Below, in pieces: positions 14,501 through 21,807 of a DNA stretch of 34,786 bases. The DNA comes from JAAXTT01 sp964530215. GTDB lineage: Bacteria; Bacillota; Desulfotomaculia; Desulfotomaculales; Desulfocucumaceae. The notes under the pieces are model-generated. The model was not told the origin of the DNA and did no database searches. It worked only from the letters and a program-made list of their open reading frames with translations. How positions within the stretch are numbered: position 1 is the first letter of the stretch; each line of letters opens with the position of its first letter. A program made the translations under genes and the position numbers. The DNA lies in the NCBI GenBank assembly GCA_964530215.1, contig CAZHAJ010000004.1:1-34786 (forward strand). The letters are read 5' to 3'.

Positions 14501-16160
14501 CTGGGTTGCCAAGGTAAGGGGAACCACTGCCGGTGTCGGTCTAATTTCACCTCCTCCTCATCATGATATATATTCCATTGAGGATTTAGCAGAGTTAATT
14601 TATGATCTGAAAAATGCCAATCCCCAAGCCAGAATTAATGTTAAACTGGTGTCTGAGGTGGGTGTCGGTACTATTGCAGCCGGTGTTGCCAAGGGCAGGG
14701 CAGATGTGGTTCTGATCAGCGGTTATGACGGAGGGACAGGCGCCTCGCCTAATACCAGTATTTCCCATGCGGGGCTGCCATGGGAATTGGGGGTAGCTGA
14801 AACACATCAAACTTTGGTGTTAAACGATTTGCGCGACAGAATTGTGGTGGAAACAGACGGGAAGTTGATGACCGGTCGCGATGTTGTTATTGCTGCTTTA
14901 TTGGGTGCCGAAGAGTTTGGGTTTGCCACTGCTCCACTGGTGGTATTGGGCTGTGTAATGATGCGGGTATGTAATTTAGACACATGTCCGGTGGGAATTG
15001 CGACCCAGAATCCGGAACTTCGCAAAAAATTTAATGGAGATCCCCAGCATGTAGTTCACTTCATGCATTTTATAGCTCAGGAAATACGGGAGTTGATGTC
15101 GCAGTTAGGCTTCCGTACCGTTGACGAAATGGTGGGCAGGACAGATGTTCTGGAAATGAGCAAAGCTGTGGATCATTGGAAAGCCAGAGGTGTTGATTTA
15201 AGTGATTTAATCTACCAGCCCAATGTTCCTGACAACACGGGAATGTATTGTCGGGTTAAACAAAACCATGGTTTAGAAAATTCTCTAGATTGCCAGGTAC
15301 TTTTAAAAATATGCAAACCAGCCATAGATAAATCTGAGCCCGTAGAGGCCAGATTAGTTGTTAAAAATACCAACCGGGCAGTGGGTACTATTTTAGGGCA
15401 TGAGGTAACCAAGCAATATGGCGGCACAGGTTTACCCGAGGATACCATCAGGTTGAATTTTGAAGGAACAGCAGGGCAGAGTTTCGGAGCCTTTGTACCC
15501 AAAGGGATTACTCTTTCTCTGGAAGGGGACGCCAACGATTATTTTGGCAAAGGGCTTTCAGGTGGGAAACTTATTGCTTTTCCACCAAAAGAAGCTGGAT
15601 TTGTTCCGGAAAAAAATATCATTGTGGGTAATGTGGCATTTTACGGTGCTACTTCCGGTGAGGCTTATATTTACGGATTAGCTGGGGAAAGATTTTGTGT
15701 GCGAAACAGTGGGGTTAGAACAGTGGTGGAAGGTGTAGGTGACCACGGATGTGAATATATGACCGGTGGACGGGTTGTGATTTTGGGTTCTACCGGCAGG
15801 AATTTCGCAGCCGGCATGTCAGGGGGAATTGCCTATGTTTTAGATGAAGACGGCACTTTCCCCGGCCATTGTAATACCGACATGGTTATATTGGAGAAAT
15901 TAAGTGATCCCAAAGAAACAGCAGAAGTAAAAGGTATGATAAATAAGCATTTGCAATACACAAGCAGCCAACGGGCTAAAAAGATATTGGATAATTGGGA
16001 TGCTATGTCTGCCAAGTTTGTTCGGGTGATTCCAAAGGATTTCAAACGGATGATGGAGGCTATAGAGCGTGCGGAACAAAAGGGACTCAGCGGAGATAAA
16101 GCTGTCATGGTGGCCTTTGAGGAAAATTCCACTGATATCACCAGAATCAGCGGTAATTAG
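11577..16160 (+). CDS. gltB: Glutamate synthase (NADPH) large subunit
   Basis: 1527 residues, the usual full length. Takes the amide of glutamine and passes it to 2-oxoglutarate. N-terminal class II glutaminase with catalytic Cys22 in 'HDACGIGF', exposed after removal of a 21-residue propeptide. Central linker domain, then FMN domain with 'VLISGYDGGTGASP', and the 3Fe-4S site 'CVMMRVCNLDTCPVGIA'. C-terminal GXGXG beta-helix with repeats such as 'GYNATSGEAYIYG'-like turns around residue 1360-1430. SD AGGAGG at 11563-11568. The gene is 11 bases from gltD, so they form one operon. Its leader has ANTAR hairpins and an attenuator. Confidence 0.97.
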   Translation: MTRKNLPTKQGLYDPSYEHDACGIGFVANIKGKKSNQIVRQAIQILINLDHRGARGAEANTGDGAGILMQIPHSFFEKKCGVAGFPLPKPGEYGVGMLFLPQNENLRIKCEQIVEKIILDEGQKLLGWRTVPVNDYTLGDTAKLAQPVIRQVFIGCSLPADDEMAFERKLYVIRKRAKKMVYDSCRLGEEAFYFASLSSRTVVYKGMLAPEQLSEYFLDLNDLDVETAVALVHSRFSTNTFPSWERAHPYRYIIHNGEINTLRGNINWMHARQSKFQSQLFGDDMEKLLPIIDEDGSDSGIFDNCMEFLHLAGRSLPHVAMMMVPEPWTNHENMSDEKKAFYQYHSCLMEPWDGPAAMAFTDGKIVGALLDRNGLRPSRYYITKDDQIILASEVGVLDIPPEDIVVKERLQPGRMLLVNTEEGRIVTDEEVKKSIASEKPYRQWLDQYLTDIEDLPPSPELPAPHHDNVTLLQKAFGYTFEDLTKLLEPMAKNGVESVGAMGIDSSLAVLSKKPQLLYNYFKQLFAQVTNPPVDAIREEIIMAWETNTGPERNLIMPEPQSCCQITLRTPILSNEELAKIKHIKRDGFKSVTLPIIFNVLEGSQGLEDALEKLFREADESIAQGANLLILSDRGVGADKAAIPALLAVSGLNHHLIRMGSRTMVSILLESGEPRETHHLAVLIGFGASAVNPYLVYDSLKDMINTGLIKDITYEEALKNYIKAATKGVVKVMSKIGISSIQSYHGAQIFEALGINKSVIDKYFTWTASRVGGIGLEEIARETIMRHNKAFSEEEVLESGSAYQWRSDGESHLYNPETIVMLQQSCRKGDYSLFKKYSSVLNDTQKTVTLRGMLDFKFLNNPIPIEEVESVESICKRFKTGAMSFGSISKEAHESLAIAMNRISGKSNTGEGGEDPERFIRDEKGDYRRSAIKQVASGRFGVTSEYLTNSDEIQIKMAQGAKPGEGGQLPGRKVYPWVAKVRGTTAGVGLISPPPHHDIYSIEDLAELIYDLKNANPQARINVKLVSEVGVGTIAAGVAKGRADVVLISGYDGGTGASPNTSISHAGLPWELGVAETHQTLVLNDLRDRIVVETDGKLMTGRDVVIAALLGAEEFGFATAPLVVLGCVMMRVCNLDTCPVGIATQNPELRKKFNGDPQHVVHFMHFIAQEIRELMSQLGFRTVDEMVGRTDVLEMSKAVDHWKARGVDLSDLIYQPNVPDNTGMYCRVKQNHGLENSLDCQVLLKICKPAIDKSEPVEARLVVKNTNRAVGTILGHEVTKQYGGTGLPEDTIRLNFEGTAGQSFGAFVPKGITLSLEGDANDYFGKGLSGGKLIAFPPKEAGFVPEKNIIVGNVAFYGATSGEAYIYGLAGERFCVRNSGVRTVVEGVGDHGCEYMTGGRVVILGSTGRNFAAGMSGGIAYVLDEDGTFPGHCNTDMVILEKLSDPKETAEVKGMINKHLQYTSSQRAKKILDNWDAMSAKFVRVIPKDFKRMMEAIERAEQKGLSGDKAVMVAFEENSTDITRISGN

Positions 16161-16171
16161 GGGGGAGAAAA

Positions 16172-17644
16172 ATGGGAAAGCCCACAGGGTATATTGATTA
16201 TATGAGGGAACTCCCTCGGGAGCGTAGCCCAAAGGAACGCATTATGGATTGGGACGAGTTTCGACTGGATTTGGATGAAGAGTCACTGCAAAGGCAGGCT
16301 GCCAGATGCATGGATTGTGGTGTGCCTTTCTGTCATAGCGGCATCATGCTGAACGGTATGGCTTCCGGTTGTCCTGTAAACAATCTTATGCCGGAGTTTA
16401 ATGAGCTGGTCTATAGGGGTCTGTGGAAAGAAGCTTTTGAAAGATTGCTGAAAACCAATAATTTCCCCGAGTTTACCGGCAGAGTATGCCCTGCTCCCTG
16501 TGAAGGCTCCTGTACCGCCGGCTTGGCTGCAGAACCGGTTACCATAAAAAATCTGGAGTTTGCCATAATAGAAAGAGCATTTTCTGAAGGATGGAAAACT
16601 CCCAAAGCTATTGCATCCCGAACAGGTAAAAAAGTGGCGGTAATCGGATCCGGGCCGGCAGGCTTGGCATGCGCCGAAGATCTCAACAAAATGGGGCATT
16701 GGGTTACTGTTTTTGAACGTTCCGACAGGATTGGCGGTTTGTTGATGTATGGTATTCCCAATATGAAGCTGGACAAAAGGATTGTGCAGCGCAGGGTGGA
16801 CTTAATGTCTGCAGAAGGGGTCAGGTTTAAGACAGGGACAGAGGTGGGAGAAAATTACGAAGCTAATAAACTGCTGAAGGAATTTGATGCGGTTGTACTT
16901 TGCTGTGGTTCCACCAAGCCAAGGGATTTAAACATCGAAGGAAGGGAACTGAAGGGCATTCACATGGCAGTGGAATTCTTAAGTGTTAATACCAAAAGTC
17001 TTTTGGATTCAAAACTCAAGGACGGTAAATACATTTCTGCCCAAGGCAAGGATGTTCTTATTATCGGTGGAGGAGACACCGGTACTGATTGCGTAGCTAC
17101 TTCATTGCGACACGGATGCGAAAGTGTTAATCAGCTTGAGATTATGCCCAAGCCTCCCATGGAAAGATCTCATGACAATCCTTGGCCGCAATTCCCAAGA
17201 GTGCATAAAGTGGATTATGGCCAGGAGGAAGCCAATTCTATTTATTTAACCGACCCGAGACATTATTGCATCACTGCTAAAAAATTTATAGGGGATGATA
17301 AGGGTCAATTAACAGAAGTTCAAACGGTAAATGTAGAATGGGTCAAGGATGAGCAGGGTCGCTTTATGCCCAAGGAAATAAAAGGGACCGAAAAAATATG
17401 GCCTGCACAATTGGTATTGTTGGCCATGGGATTTCTCGGCCCTGAGGATAACCTTTTGGACCAACTGGGAATAGATAGGGATTCCCGGTCAAACGTTAAA
17501 ACAGAACCCGGAGAGCATTCCACCAATAAAAAGGGTATTTTTGTTGCCGGTGACATGCGCAGGGGACAGAGCTTAGTGGTCTGGGCCATTAAAGAAGGAC
17601 AGGTGGCTGCTGAGGAGTGCGGTAAATATCTTGATAGTATATAA
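16172..17644 (+). CDS. gltD: Glutamate synthase (NADPH) small subunit
   Basis: 490 residues. Supplies electrons from NADPH through FAD and two 4Fe-4S clusters to GltB. N-terminal cluster cysteines: C46, C49, C54 in 'CMDCGVPFC', C67 in 'GCPVNN', and C107, C111, C115 in 'CPAPCEGSC'. FAD-binding 'VIGSGPAGLACAEDL' near 155-170 and NADPH-binding 'IIGGGDTGTDCVATS' near 295-310, then 'GIFVAGDMRRGQSLVVWAI' near the end. SD GGGGGGAG. Lies 11 bases after gltB and is followed by a strong terminator at 17702-17738. Confidence 0.97.
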   Translation: MGKPTGYIDYMRELPRERSPKERIMDWDEFRLDLDEESLQRQAARCMDCGVPFCHSGIMLNGMASGCPVNNLMPEFNELVYRGLWKEAFERLLKTNNFPEFTGRVCPAPCEGSCTAGLAAEPVTIKNLEFAIIERAFSEGWKTPKAIASRTGKKVAVIGSGPAGLACAEDLNKMGHWVTVFERSDRIGGLLMYGIPNMKLDKRIVQRRVDLMSAEGVRFKTGTEVGENYEANKLLKEFDAVVLCCGSTKPRDLNIEGRELKGIHMAVEFLSVNTKSLLDSKLKDGKYISAQGKDVLIIGGGDTGTDCVATSLRHGCESVNQLEIMPKPPMERSHDNPWPQFPRVHKVDYGQEEANSIYLTDPRHYCITAKKFIGDDKGQLTEVQTVNVEWVKDEQGRFMPKEIKGTEKIWPAQLVLLAMGFLGPEDNLLDQLGIDRDSRSNVKTEPGEHSTNKKGIFVAGDMRRGQSLVVWAIKEGQVAAEECGKYLDSI

Positions 17645-17701
17645 AAAGGCTCTCTATAGTTGTTGGGGAAGAACCTATTTATAGAGTAAAACAAATCCAA
17701 C

Positions 17702-17738
17702 CTGTGATCGACATGGAAATGTTGATCACAGATTTTTT
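17702..17738 (+). terminator. Terminator of the gltBD operon
   Basis: A 13-bp stem (17702-17714 with 17719-17731, one G-T pair), GGAA tetraloop, then ATTTTTTA. Confidence 0.92.
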
Positions 17739-17850
17739 ATGCCTAATTAACAAAACAAATTAGTATAAAAAAGATACACCATCTCCCTTTTGGGTAATTA
17801 GTGTGTTAGAATGTTTGATAAACAAGAGTTATGTGATGGAGGAATGAACT

Positions 17851-18369
17851 ATGAAGCACACACTGGCCGTTCTTGTGCTAAATAAGCCCGGTGTACTGGC
17901 GAGAATATCAGGACTTTTGAGCAGAAGAGTTTTTAATATTGAAAGTATAGCTGCTTCTTTGACAGAGGAAACCGACATAACTAGAATAACTATCGTGGTT
18001 CAGGGGGACGATCAAATCCTTGATCAGGTAGTTAAGCAGCTTTCCAAACTGATTGATGTTATCAAAATCCAGGAGCTTCCATGGGGGAAAGAGTCCATTG
18101 AAAGGGAATTGGCCCTTATAAAGGTAAAAGCGGATACTGAAAAAAGACATGATATAGTGGACATTGTAAATATCTTCAGAGCCAATATAGTGGATATAAA
18201 TCCGGAGACAATGGTTATTGAACTCAGTGGAGATGAGCAAAAGATTAATGCCCTTTGTGCTGTTTTAGAGGAACATGGCATTGTTGAGATAGTTCGTACC
18301 GGTATCATAGCTATGTCCAGGAACCCTAGGCCCATCAAATATGATTTAGAACTTATTAATAACGGGTAA
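17851..18369 (+). CDS. ilvN: Acetolactate synthase small (regulatory) subunit
   Basis: 172 residues. N-terminal ACT domain starts 'KHTLAVLVLNKPGVLARISGLLSRRVFNIESI', split here: 'NKPGVLARISGLL' is the valine-binding turn. A second ACT-like half follows from about 85 to 160 ('HDIVDIVNIFRANIVDI'). The protein activates the catalytic subunit IlvB and gives valine feedback. Normally it follows ilvB; here no ilvB is in the window. It is therefore an orphan copy, after gltBD and before mazEF. SD GGAGG. Naming it ilvN or ilvH is equivalent. Confidence 0.92.
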   Translation: MKHTLAVLVLNKPGVLARISGLLSRRVFNIESIAASLTEETDITRITIVVQGDDQILDQVVKQLSKLIDVIKIQELPWGKESIERELALIKVKADTEKRHDIVDIVNIFRANIVDINPETMVIELSGDEQKINALCAVLEEHGIVEIVRTGIIAMSRNPRPIKYDLELINNG

Positions 18370-18485
18370 AACATTGCTGCCAATTAAAGGATGAAGGATT
18401 TTTATAATAACGGTAGAAATGTATACATCAGGTGTGAATATCAATTAGGTATGTGAGTTCATTATAAGCAGACATAATAGTGTGA

Positions 18486-18500
18486 TTATACGTGTATAAT
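18486..18500 (+). promoter_or_regulatory. -10 element and inverted repeat before mazEF
   Basis: TTATAC (18486-18491), GT, GTATAA (18494-18499) form an inverted repeat that overlaps TATAAT (18495-18500). Ribbon-helix-helix antitoxins usually repress their own promoter at such sites. No clear -35 is seen. Confidence 0.45.
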
Positions 18501-18539
18501 ATATACGGCAGGTAATTTGCAGGGGGTGGTTTTTTAGTA

Positions 18540-18812
18540 ATGTCACAAGTTAAAAGAATAATGATCAGTCTTCCAGATAGCCTGCTGGCAGAAGTTGACG
18601 GAATTGTGGCTGCTGAACAATTAAACCGCAGTGAATTCATTCGCGAGGCGATGAAACGCTATATAGCTGAGAGGAAGCGCCGACTTTTACGGGAACAGAT
18701 GAAAATTGGTTATATGGAAATGGCCAAGATAAACTTATCTTTGGCTATAGAGAATAATGACCTGGAGTCAGAATTGGTTCCTGCTTATGAGCCGGTGATG
18801 GGGGCAAAATAA
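18540..18812 (+). CDS. ndoAI: Ribbon-helix-helix antitoxin (EndoAI/MazE type)
   Basis: 90 residues. The N-terminal half is a ribbon-helix-helix domain: 'VKRIMISLPDSLLAEVDGIV' followed by 'NRSEFIREAMKRYIAERKRR'. The C-terminal half, with 'IGYMEMAKINLSLA', is the part that in Bacillus EndoAI wraps round the toxin. It neutralises the MazF-type RNase encoded one base downstream and probably represses its own promoter through the inverted repeat at 18486-18499. SD GGGGGTGG precedes the ATG. Confidence 0.9.
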   Translation: MSQVKRIMISLPDSLLAEVDGIVAAEQLNRSEFIREAMKRYIAERKRRLLREQMKIGYMEMAKINLSLAIENNDLESELVPAYEPVMGAK

Positions 18813-18813
18813 C

Positions 18814-19164
18814 ATGTTGATCCGACGTGGTGACGTGTTTTTTGCTGATCTCAGTCCGGTGGTGGGTTCCGAGCAGGGCGGAACCAGACCAGTCCTTATA
18901 ATTCAAAATGATATCGGTAATCAATACAGTCCCACAACCATTGTTGCCGCTATAACATCCCATATCAATAAAGCTAAACTCCCTACTCATGTGGAGGTAT
19001 GGGCGGGGCAGGGTGGTTTAGAGAGGGATTCTGTAGTTCTTTTGGAACAGATTAGAACTATTGACAAAAGCCGTCTTATGGAAAAGGTGGCCACTTTAAA
19101 TGAAGAAATGATGAAAAAGGTAAATCACGCCATCGAGATTAGTATGGGGCTGATTGAAATCTAG
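18814..19164 (+). CDS. ndoA: MazF-type endoribonuclease toxin (EndoA)
   Basis: 116 residues, the usual length of Bacillus EndoA. Begins 'IRRGDVFFADLSPVVGSEQGGTRPVLIIQND' (read as 'RRGDVFFADL' and 'GSEQGGTRPVLII'), with conserved 'TTIVAAITS' and 'ERDSVVLLEQIRTIDK'. Cuts single-stranded RNA; Bacillus EndoA prefers UACAU, and the same specificity is likely but not shown. It is translated with the antitoxin, starting one base after its stop. A terminator follows at 19174-19196, so the pair is its own unit. Confidence 0.95.
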   Translation: MLIRRGDVFFADLSPVVGSEQGGTRPVLIIQNDIGNQYSPTTIVAAITSHINKAKLPTHVEVWAGQGGLERDSVVLLEQIRTIDKSRLMEKVATLNEEMMKKVNHAIEISMGLIEI

Positions 19165-19173
19165 ACTGTTACT

Positions 19174-19196
19174 GCACCTCATTGAAGGTGCTTTTT
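19174..19196 (+). terminator. Terminator after mazEF
   Basis: GCACCT (19174-19179) pairs with AGGTGC (19186-19191), followed by TTTTT. Confidence 0.8.
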
Positions 19197-19232
19197 GAGG
19201 TCATTGCTCCGGACTTGAAAGGGTGATAATAG

Positions 19233-19943
19233 TTGAAACCCCGAATTGGTATTACCTGTTCTGTAGACACAGATATAAACAGGTTTTTTTTAAACCAATT
19301 TTATGTTGAGTCAATAAGAACTGCAGGCGGAATTCCTATTCCCTTGTTTCCCTCTGACGACAAAATTGAGATTAAGCAAATGATAGGTTTGGTACAAGGG
19401 ATTGTTCTTTCGGGTGGTGTGGATGTAGATCCTATATTTTTTGGGGAAGAACCGCAACAATATAGCGGCAGGGTTTGTCCGTTGAGAGATAGCTTTGAAA
19501 TAAAACTAACAAGCTATGCTCTCGCCGAAGATATACCTTTGCTGGGGATATGCAGGGGAATGCAGGTGCTGAATATAGCTGCTGGCGGAGATATTTTTCA
19601 GGATATATATGCTCAGAATATGGGAGTACAGTTGCTCAAGCATCGCCAAGAGGCACCACAGTGGTATCCAACCCATGGTATAAATATTAAGGCAGGTACA
19701 ATGCTGGAATCTATAATGGGTGTCCAGAGTGTTAGGGTTAACAGCTATCACCATCAGGCGGTCAGAAATGCAGCTCCCGGATTCGTGGTGTCGGCAAAAT
19801 CAGCCGATGGGGTGATTGAAGCAATTGAGAGTCTAGAACATGGTTTTGCTTTAGGATTACAATGCCACCCGGAAAGCCTTTGGCAAAAGCAGCCTGTTTT
19901 TATTAAACCTTTTAAACAATTAATAAAAACAGCAGAAAGATAA
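19233..19943 (+). CDS. Class I glutamine amidotransferase-like hydrolase (peptidase C26, PuuD-like)
   Basis: 236 residues from TTG at 19233, with SD AAAGGGTGAT. Nucleophile C107 in 'GICRGMQVLN', and H212/E214 in 'QCHPES', complete the triad. The N-terminal part 'GITCSVDTDINRFFLNQFY' and 'GGVDVDPIFFGE' are typical of gamma-glutamyl-gamma-aminobutyrate hydrolase relatives. It probably cuts a gamma-glutamyl amide and gives glutamate; the true substrate is unknown. It lies 28 bases before an amidohydrolase gene, so they may act in one breakdown path. Confidence 0.85.
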   Translation: MKPRIGITCSVDTDINRFFLNQFYVESIRTAGGIPIPLFPSDDKIEIKQMIGLVQGIVLSGGVDVDPIFFGEEPQQYSGRVCPLRDSFEIKLTSYALAEDIPLLGICRGMQVLNIAAGGDIFQDIYAQNMGVQLLKHRQEAPQWYPTHGINIKAGTMLESIMGVQSVRVNSYHHQAVRNAAPGFVVSAKSADGVIEAIESLEHGFALGLQCHPESLWQKQPVFIKPFKQLIKTAER

Positions 19944-19970
19944 TTAGTTGACTTGTAAGGGGGTAAATAG

Positions 19971-21149
19971 ATGATTGCAATAACGGGCGGACGGGTTTTA
20001 ACTATGTCAGGTACCGATTTTCAGGAGGGAACAGTTTTTATAAGAGACGGAAAGATTGTGGATGTAGTGAATGGTGTTCAAAAACCTGACGGCTGGGAAA
20101 TAATCAATGCTCAAGGCATGATAGTTTTGCCGGGCTTGATTGATGCCCATTGTCATGTTGGCATTGTGGAGGAGATATATCAGTATGAAGGTGATGACGG
20201 TAATGAAATCACTGACCCAGTAACTCCCCATCTTAGGGTTATAGACGCTATTAACCCGGAGGATTTGGGATTTCAAGATGCACTGTCCGGGGGAGTCACT
20301 ACCGTGGTGGTGGCTCCAGGGAGCGCCAATATCATTGGTGGAGAAATGGCAGCGATCAAAACAGGGGGCGGGAGTTTTGAGGAGCGTACCATAAAGTCGC
20401 CCATCGGTTTAAAAGCGGCCTTGGGTGAGAACCCCAAAAGAGTATACGGTAGTCAGAAGAAGATGCCTATAACCAGAATGGCTTCAGCGGGAATACTAAG
20501 AGAGACCTTGGTCAAAGCCGGTGAGTATATGCGTAAAAAAAAGGAATCTCAAGAAAGTAAAGATAACGCAAATAAGCCGGACAGAGACTTAAAGATGGAA
20601 TCAGTCTCTAAAGTATTGACAAAGGAGATACCCCTAAGAGTTCATGCTCACAGAGCAGACGATATTATGACAGCTGTGAGGATAGCTGATGAGTTTAATA
20701 TAAGACTTATCATAGAGCACTGTACCGAAGGCCACCTGGTGGCAGAGGAGTTGGCCAGGAATAACATACCGGTTGTAATAGGGCCCATTATAGCTAACAG
20801 AGCGAAGGTAGAGCTCAAGGGTATATCCCTTAGCACAGGTAAGGTTTTATCGGATTCCGGGGTAAGTTTTGCGATAATGACGGATCATCCTGTGGTTCCC
20901 ATACAATATCTGGCGTTATCAGCTGGACTTGCGGTGCGGGGCGGTCTGGATGAACATAAAGCAATGCAAGCTATAACATTAGATGCAGCAAAAATACTGG
21001 GTTTAGAGCATCGCATGGGAAGCATTGAGCCAGGTAAAGACGGAGATATAACAATAATGGATGGGCACCCCTTTGATGTGAGAAGCAAAGTTAGTAAAGT
21101 GCTTATATCTGGACAAGTTGTCTTTGATGCGGATAACCCTAAAGTATAA
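19971..21149 (+). CDS. Amidohydrolase family protein (imidazolonepropionase-like)
   Basis: 392 residues. Metal ligands: H60 and H62 in 'GLIDAHCHVG', later His in 'LRVHAHRADD', 'IIEHCTEGH' and Asp in 'IMTDHPV'. The C-terminal 'GSIEPGKDGDITIMDGHPFDVRSKV' is the composite-sheet region of the superfamily. A Lys/Glu-rich stretch ('RKKKESQESKDNANKPDRD') near 185-205 interrupts the barrel and is probably a surface loop. SD AAGGGGGT. The exact substrate cannot be told; cyclic imides or amides hydrolysed to acids are likely. Probably co-transcribed with the preceding C26 hydrolase. Confidence 0.85.
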   Translation: MIAITGGRVLTMSGTDFQEGTVFIRDGKIVDVVNGVQKPDGWEIINAQGMIVLPGLIDAHCHVGIVEEIYQYEGDDGNEITDPVTPHLRVIDAINPEDLGFQDALSGGVTTVVVAPGSANIIGGEMAAIKTGGGSFEERTIKSPIGLKAALGENPKRVYGSQKKMPITRMASAGILRETLVKAGEYMRKKKESQESKDNANKPDRDLKMESVSKVLTKEIPLRVHAHRADDIMTAVRIADEFNIRLIIEHCTEGHLVAEELARNNIPVVIGPIIANRAKVELKGISLSTGKVLSDSGVSFAIMTDHPVVPIQYLALSAGLAVRGGLDEHKAMQAITLDAAKILGLEHRMGSIEPGKDGDITIMDGHPFDVRSKVSKVLISGQVVFDADNPKV

Positions 21150-21176
21150 AAGGTGGACAAGACTATTTGTCTGCTA

Positions 21177-21183
21177 TGTCGAA
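21177..21183 (+). promoter_or_regulatory. Candidate Spo0A box (0A box)
   Basis: TGTCGAA (21177-21183) fits the 0A-box consensus TGNCGAA and lies about 90 bases before the sigma-H-like promoter of spo0F. Confidence 0.4.
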
Positions 21184-21264
21184 TTTTTGCATAATCTGAT
21201 ACCTATTGTCACATAATGAACTTATTATTAAATATGTATTTTCTTGCTTAAATTTCGTAGTTAA

Positions 21265-21293
21265 GAAGGAAATATGACTTGATTGTTGAATTC
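21265..21293 (+). promoter_or_regulatory. Sigma-H-type promoter of spo0F
   Basis: GAAGGAAAT (21265-21273) matches the sigma-H -35 RnAGGAwww. After 11 bases GTTGAATTC (21285-21293) matches the -10 RnnGAATww except at the last base. spo0F of Bacillus is transcribed by sigma-H, so this fits the gene downstream. Start near 21300. Confidence 0.6.
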
Positions 21294-21369
21294 TTTTGAG
21301 TTATTATTATATTTATTTTATAAGCTGTTTGCTGTCAAGTGTTGTTCAACTGGAAGGGAGGTCGTCACA

Positions 21370-21780
21370 ATGAAAGGGGGAAAACTTGATATCTTAGTGG
21401 TGGACGATCAGCCGGGTGTCCGCTATCTAATGGACGTCATTATTACTGATTTAAAACATAATGTAAGACTTGCCCAAAACGGGTTGGAGGCAGTGGAGGC
21501 TGTAAAAGCGGCAAAACCGGATCTTATATTTATGGACATTCGGATGCCTCATATGGATGGTGTAGAAGCATTAGGCATTATTAAAAATATCTCTCCCGAG
21601 ACTGAGGTTGTTATAATGACCGCTTATGTTTCTGACGAAACAGAACAACTGGTATTAAATAAAGGTGCCTTATGCTGTTTCAGTAAGCCCTTTGACGTGG
21701 ATGTGATTATATCTTTTATAAATGAATTTAGTTTCAATATGTCAGCCTTAATGAACAATGCCTTGGCAGTGGGTGAATAA
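21370..21780 (+). CDS. spo0F: Spo0F-like single-domain response regulator
   Basis: 136 residues from ATG at 21370, which has SD AGGGAGGT 7-8 bases upstream; the frame is open to 21283 but the extra part is not conserved in style. One receiver domain only: D12/D13 in 'ILVVDDQPGVRYLM', phosphorylated D56 in 'FMDIRMPHMDG', T84 in 'VIMTAY', K106 in 'CFSKPFD'. The start and 'KPFD' match Spo0F, the phosphorelay carrier between sporulation kinases and Spo0B/Spo0A; a CheY-like role is less likely. It stands alone with a sigma-H-like promoter and a possible 0A box. It converges with holA. Confidence 0.82.
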   Translation: MKGGKLDILVVDDQPGVRYLMDVIITDLKHNVRLAQNGLEAVEAVKAAKPDLIFMDIRMPHMDGVEALGIIKNISPETEVVIMTAYVSDETEQLVLNKGALCCFSKPFDVDVIISFINEFSFNMSALMNNALAVGE

Positions 21781-21807
21781 TCACTACAGATACTATGAAT
21801 TTATTGT

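Noticed and set aside
21781..21807. Terminator between spo0F and holA
   Set aside because: CAGATA/TATCTG can pair, but there is no U-tract and it reaches into the end of holA, so evidence is too weak.
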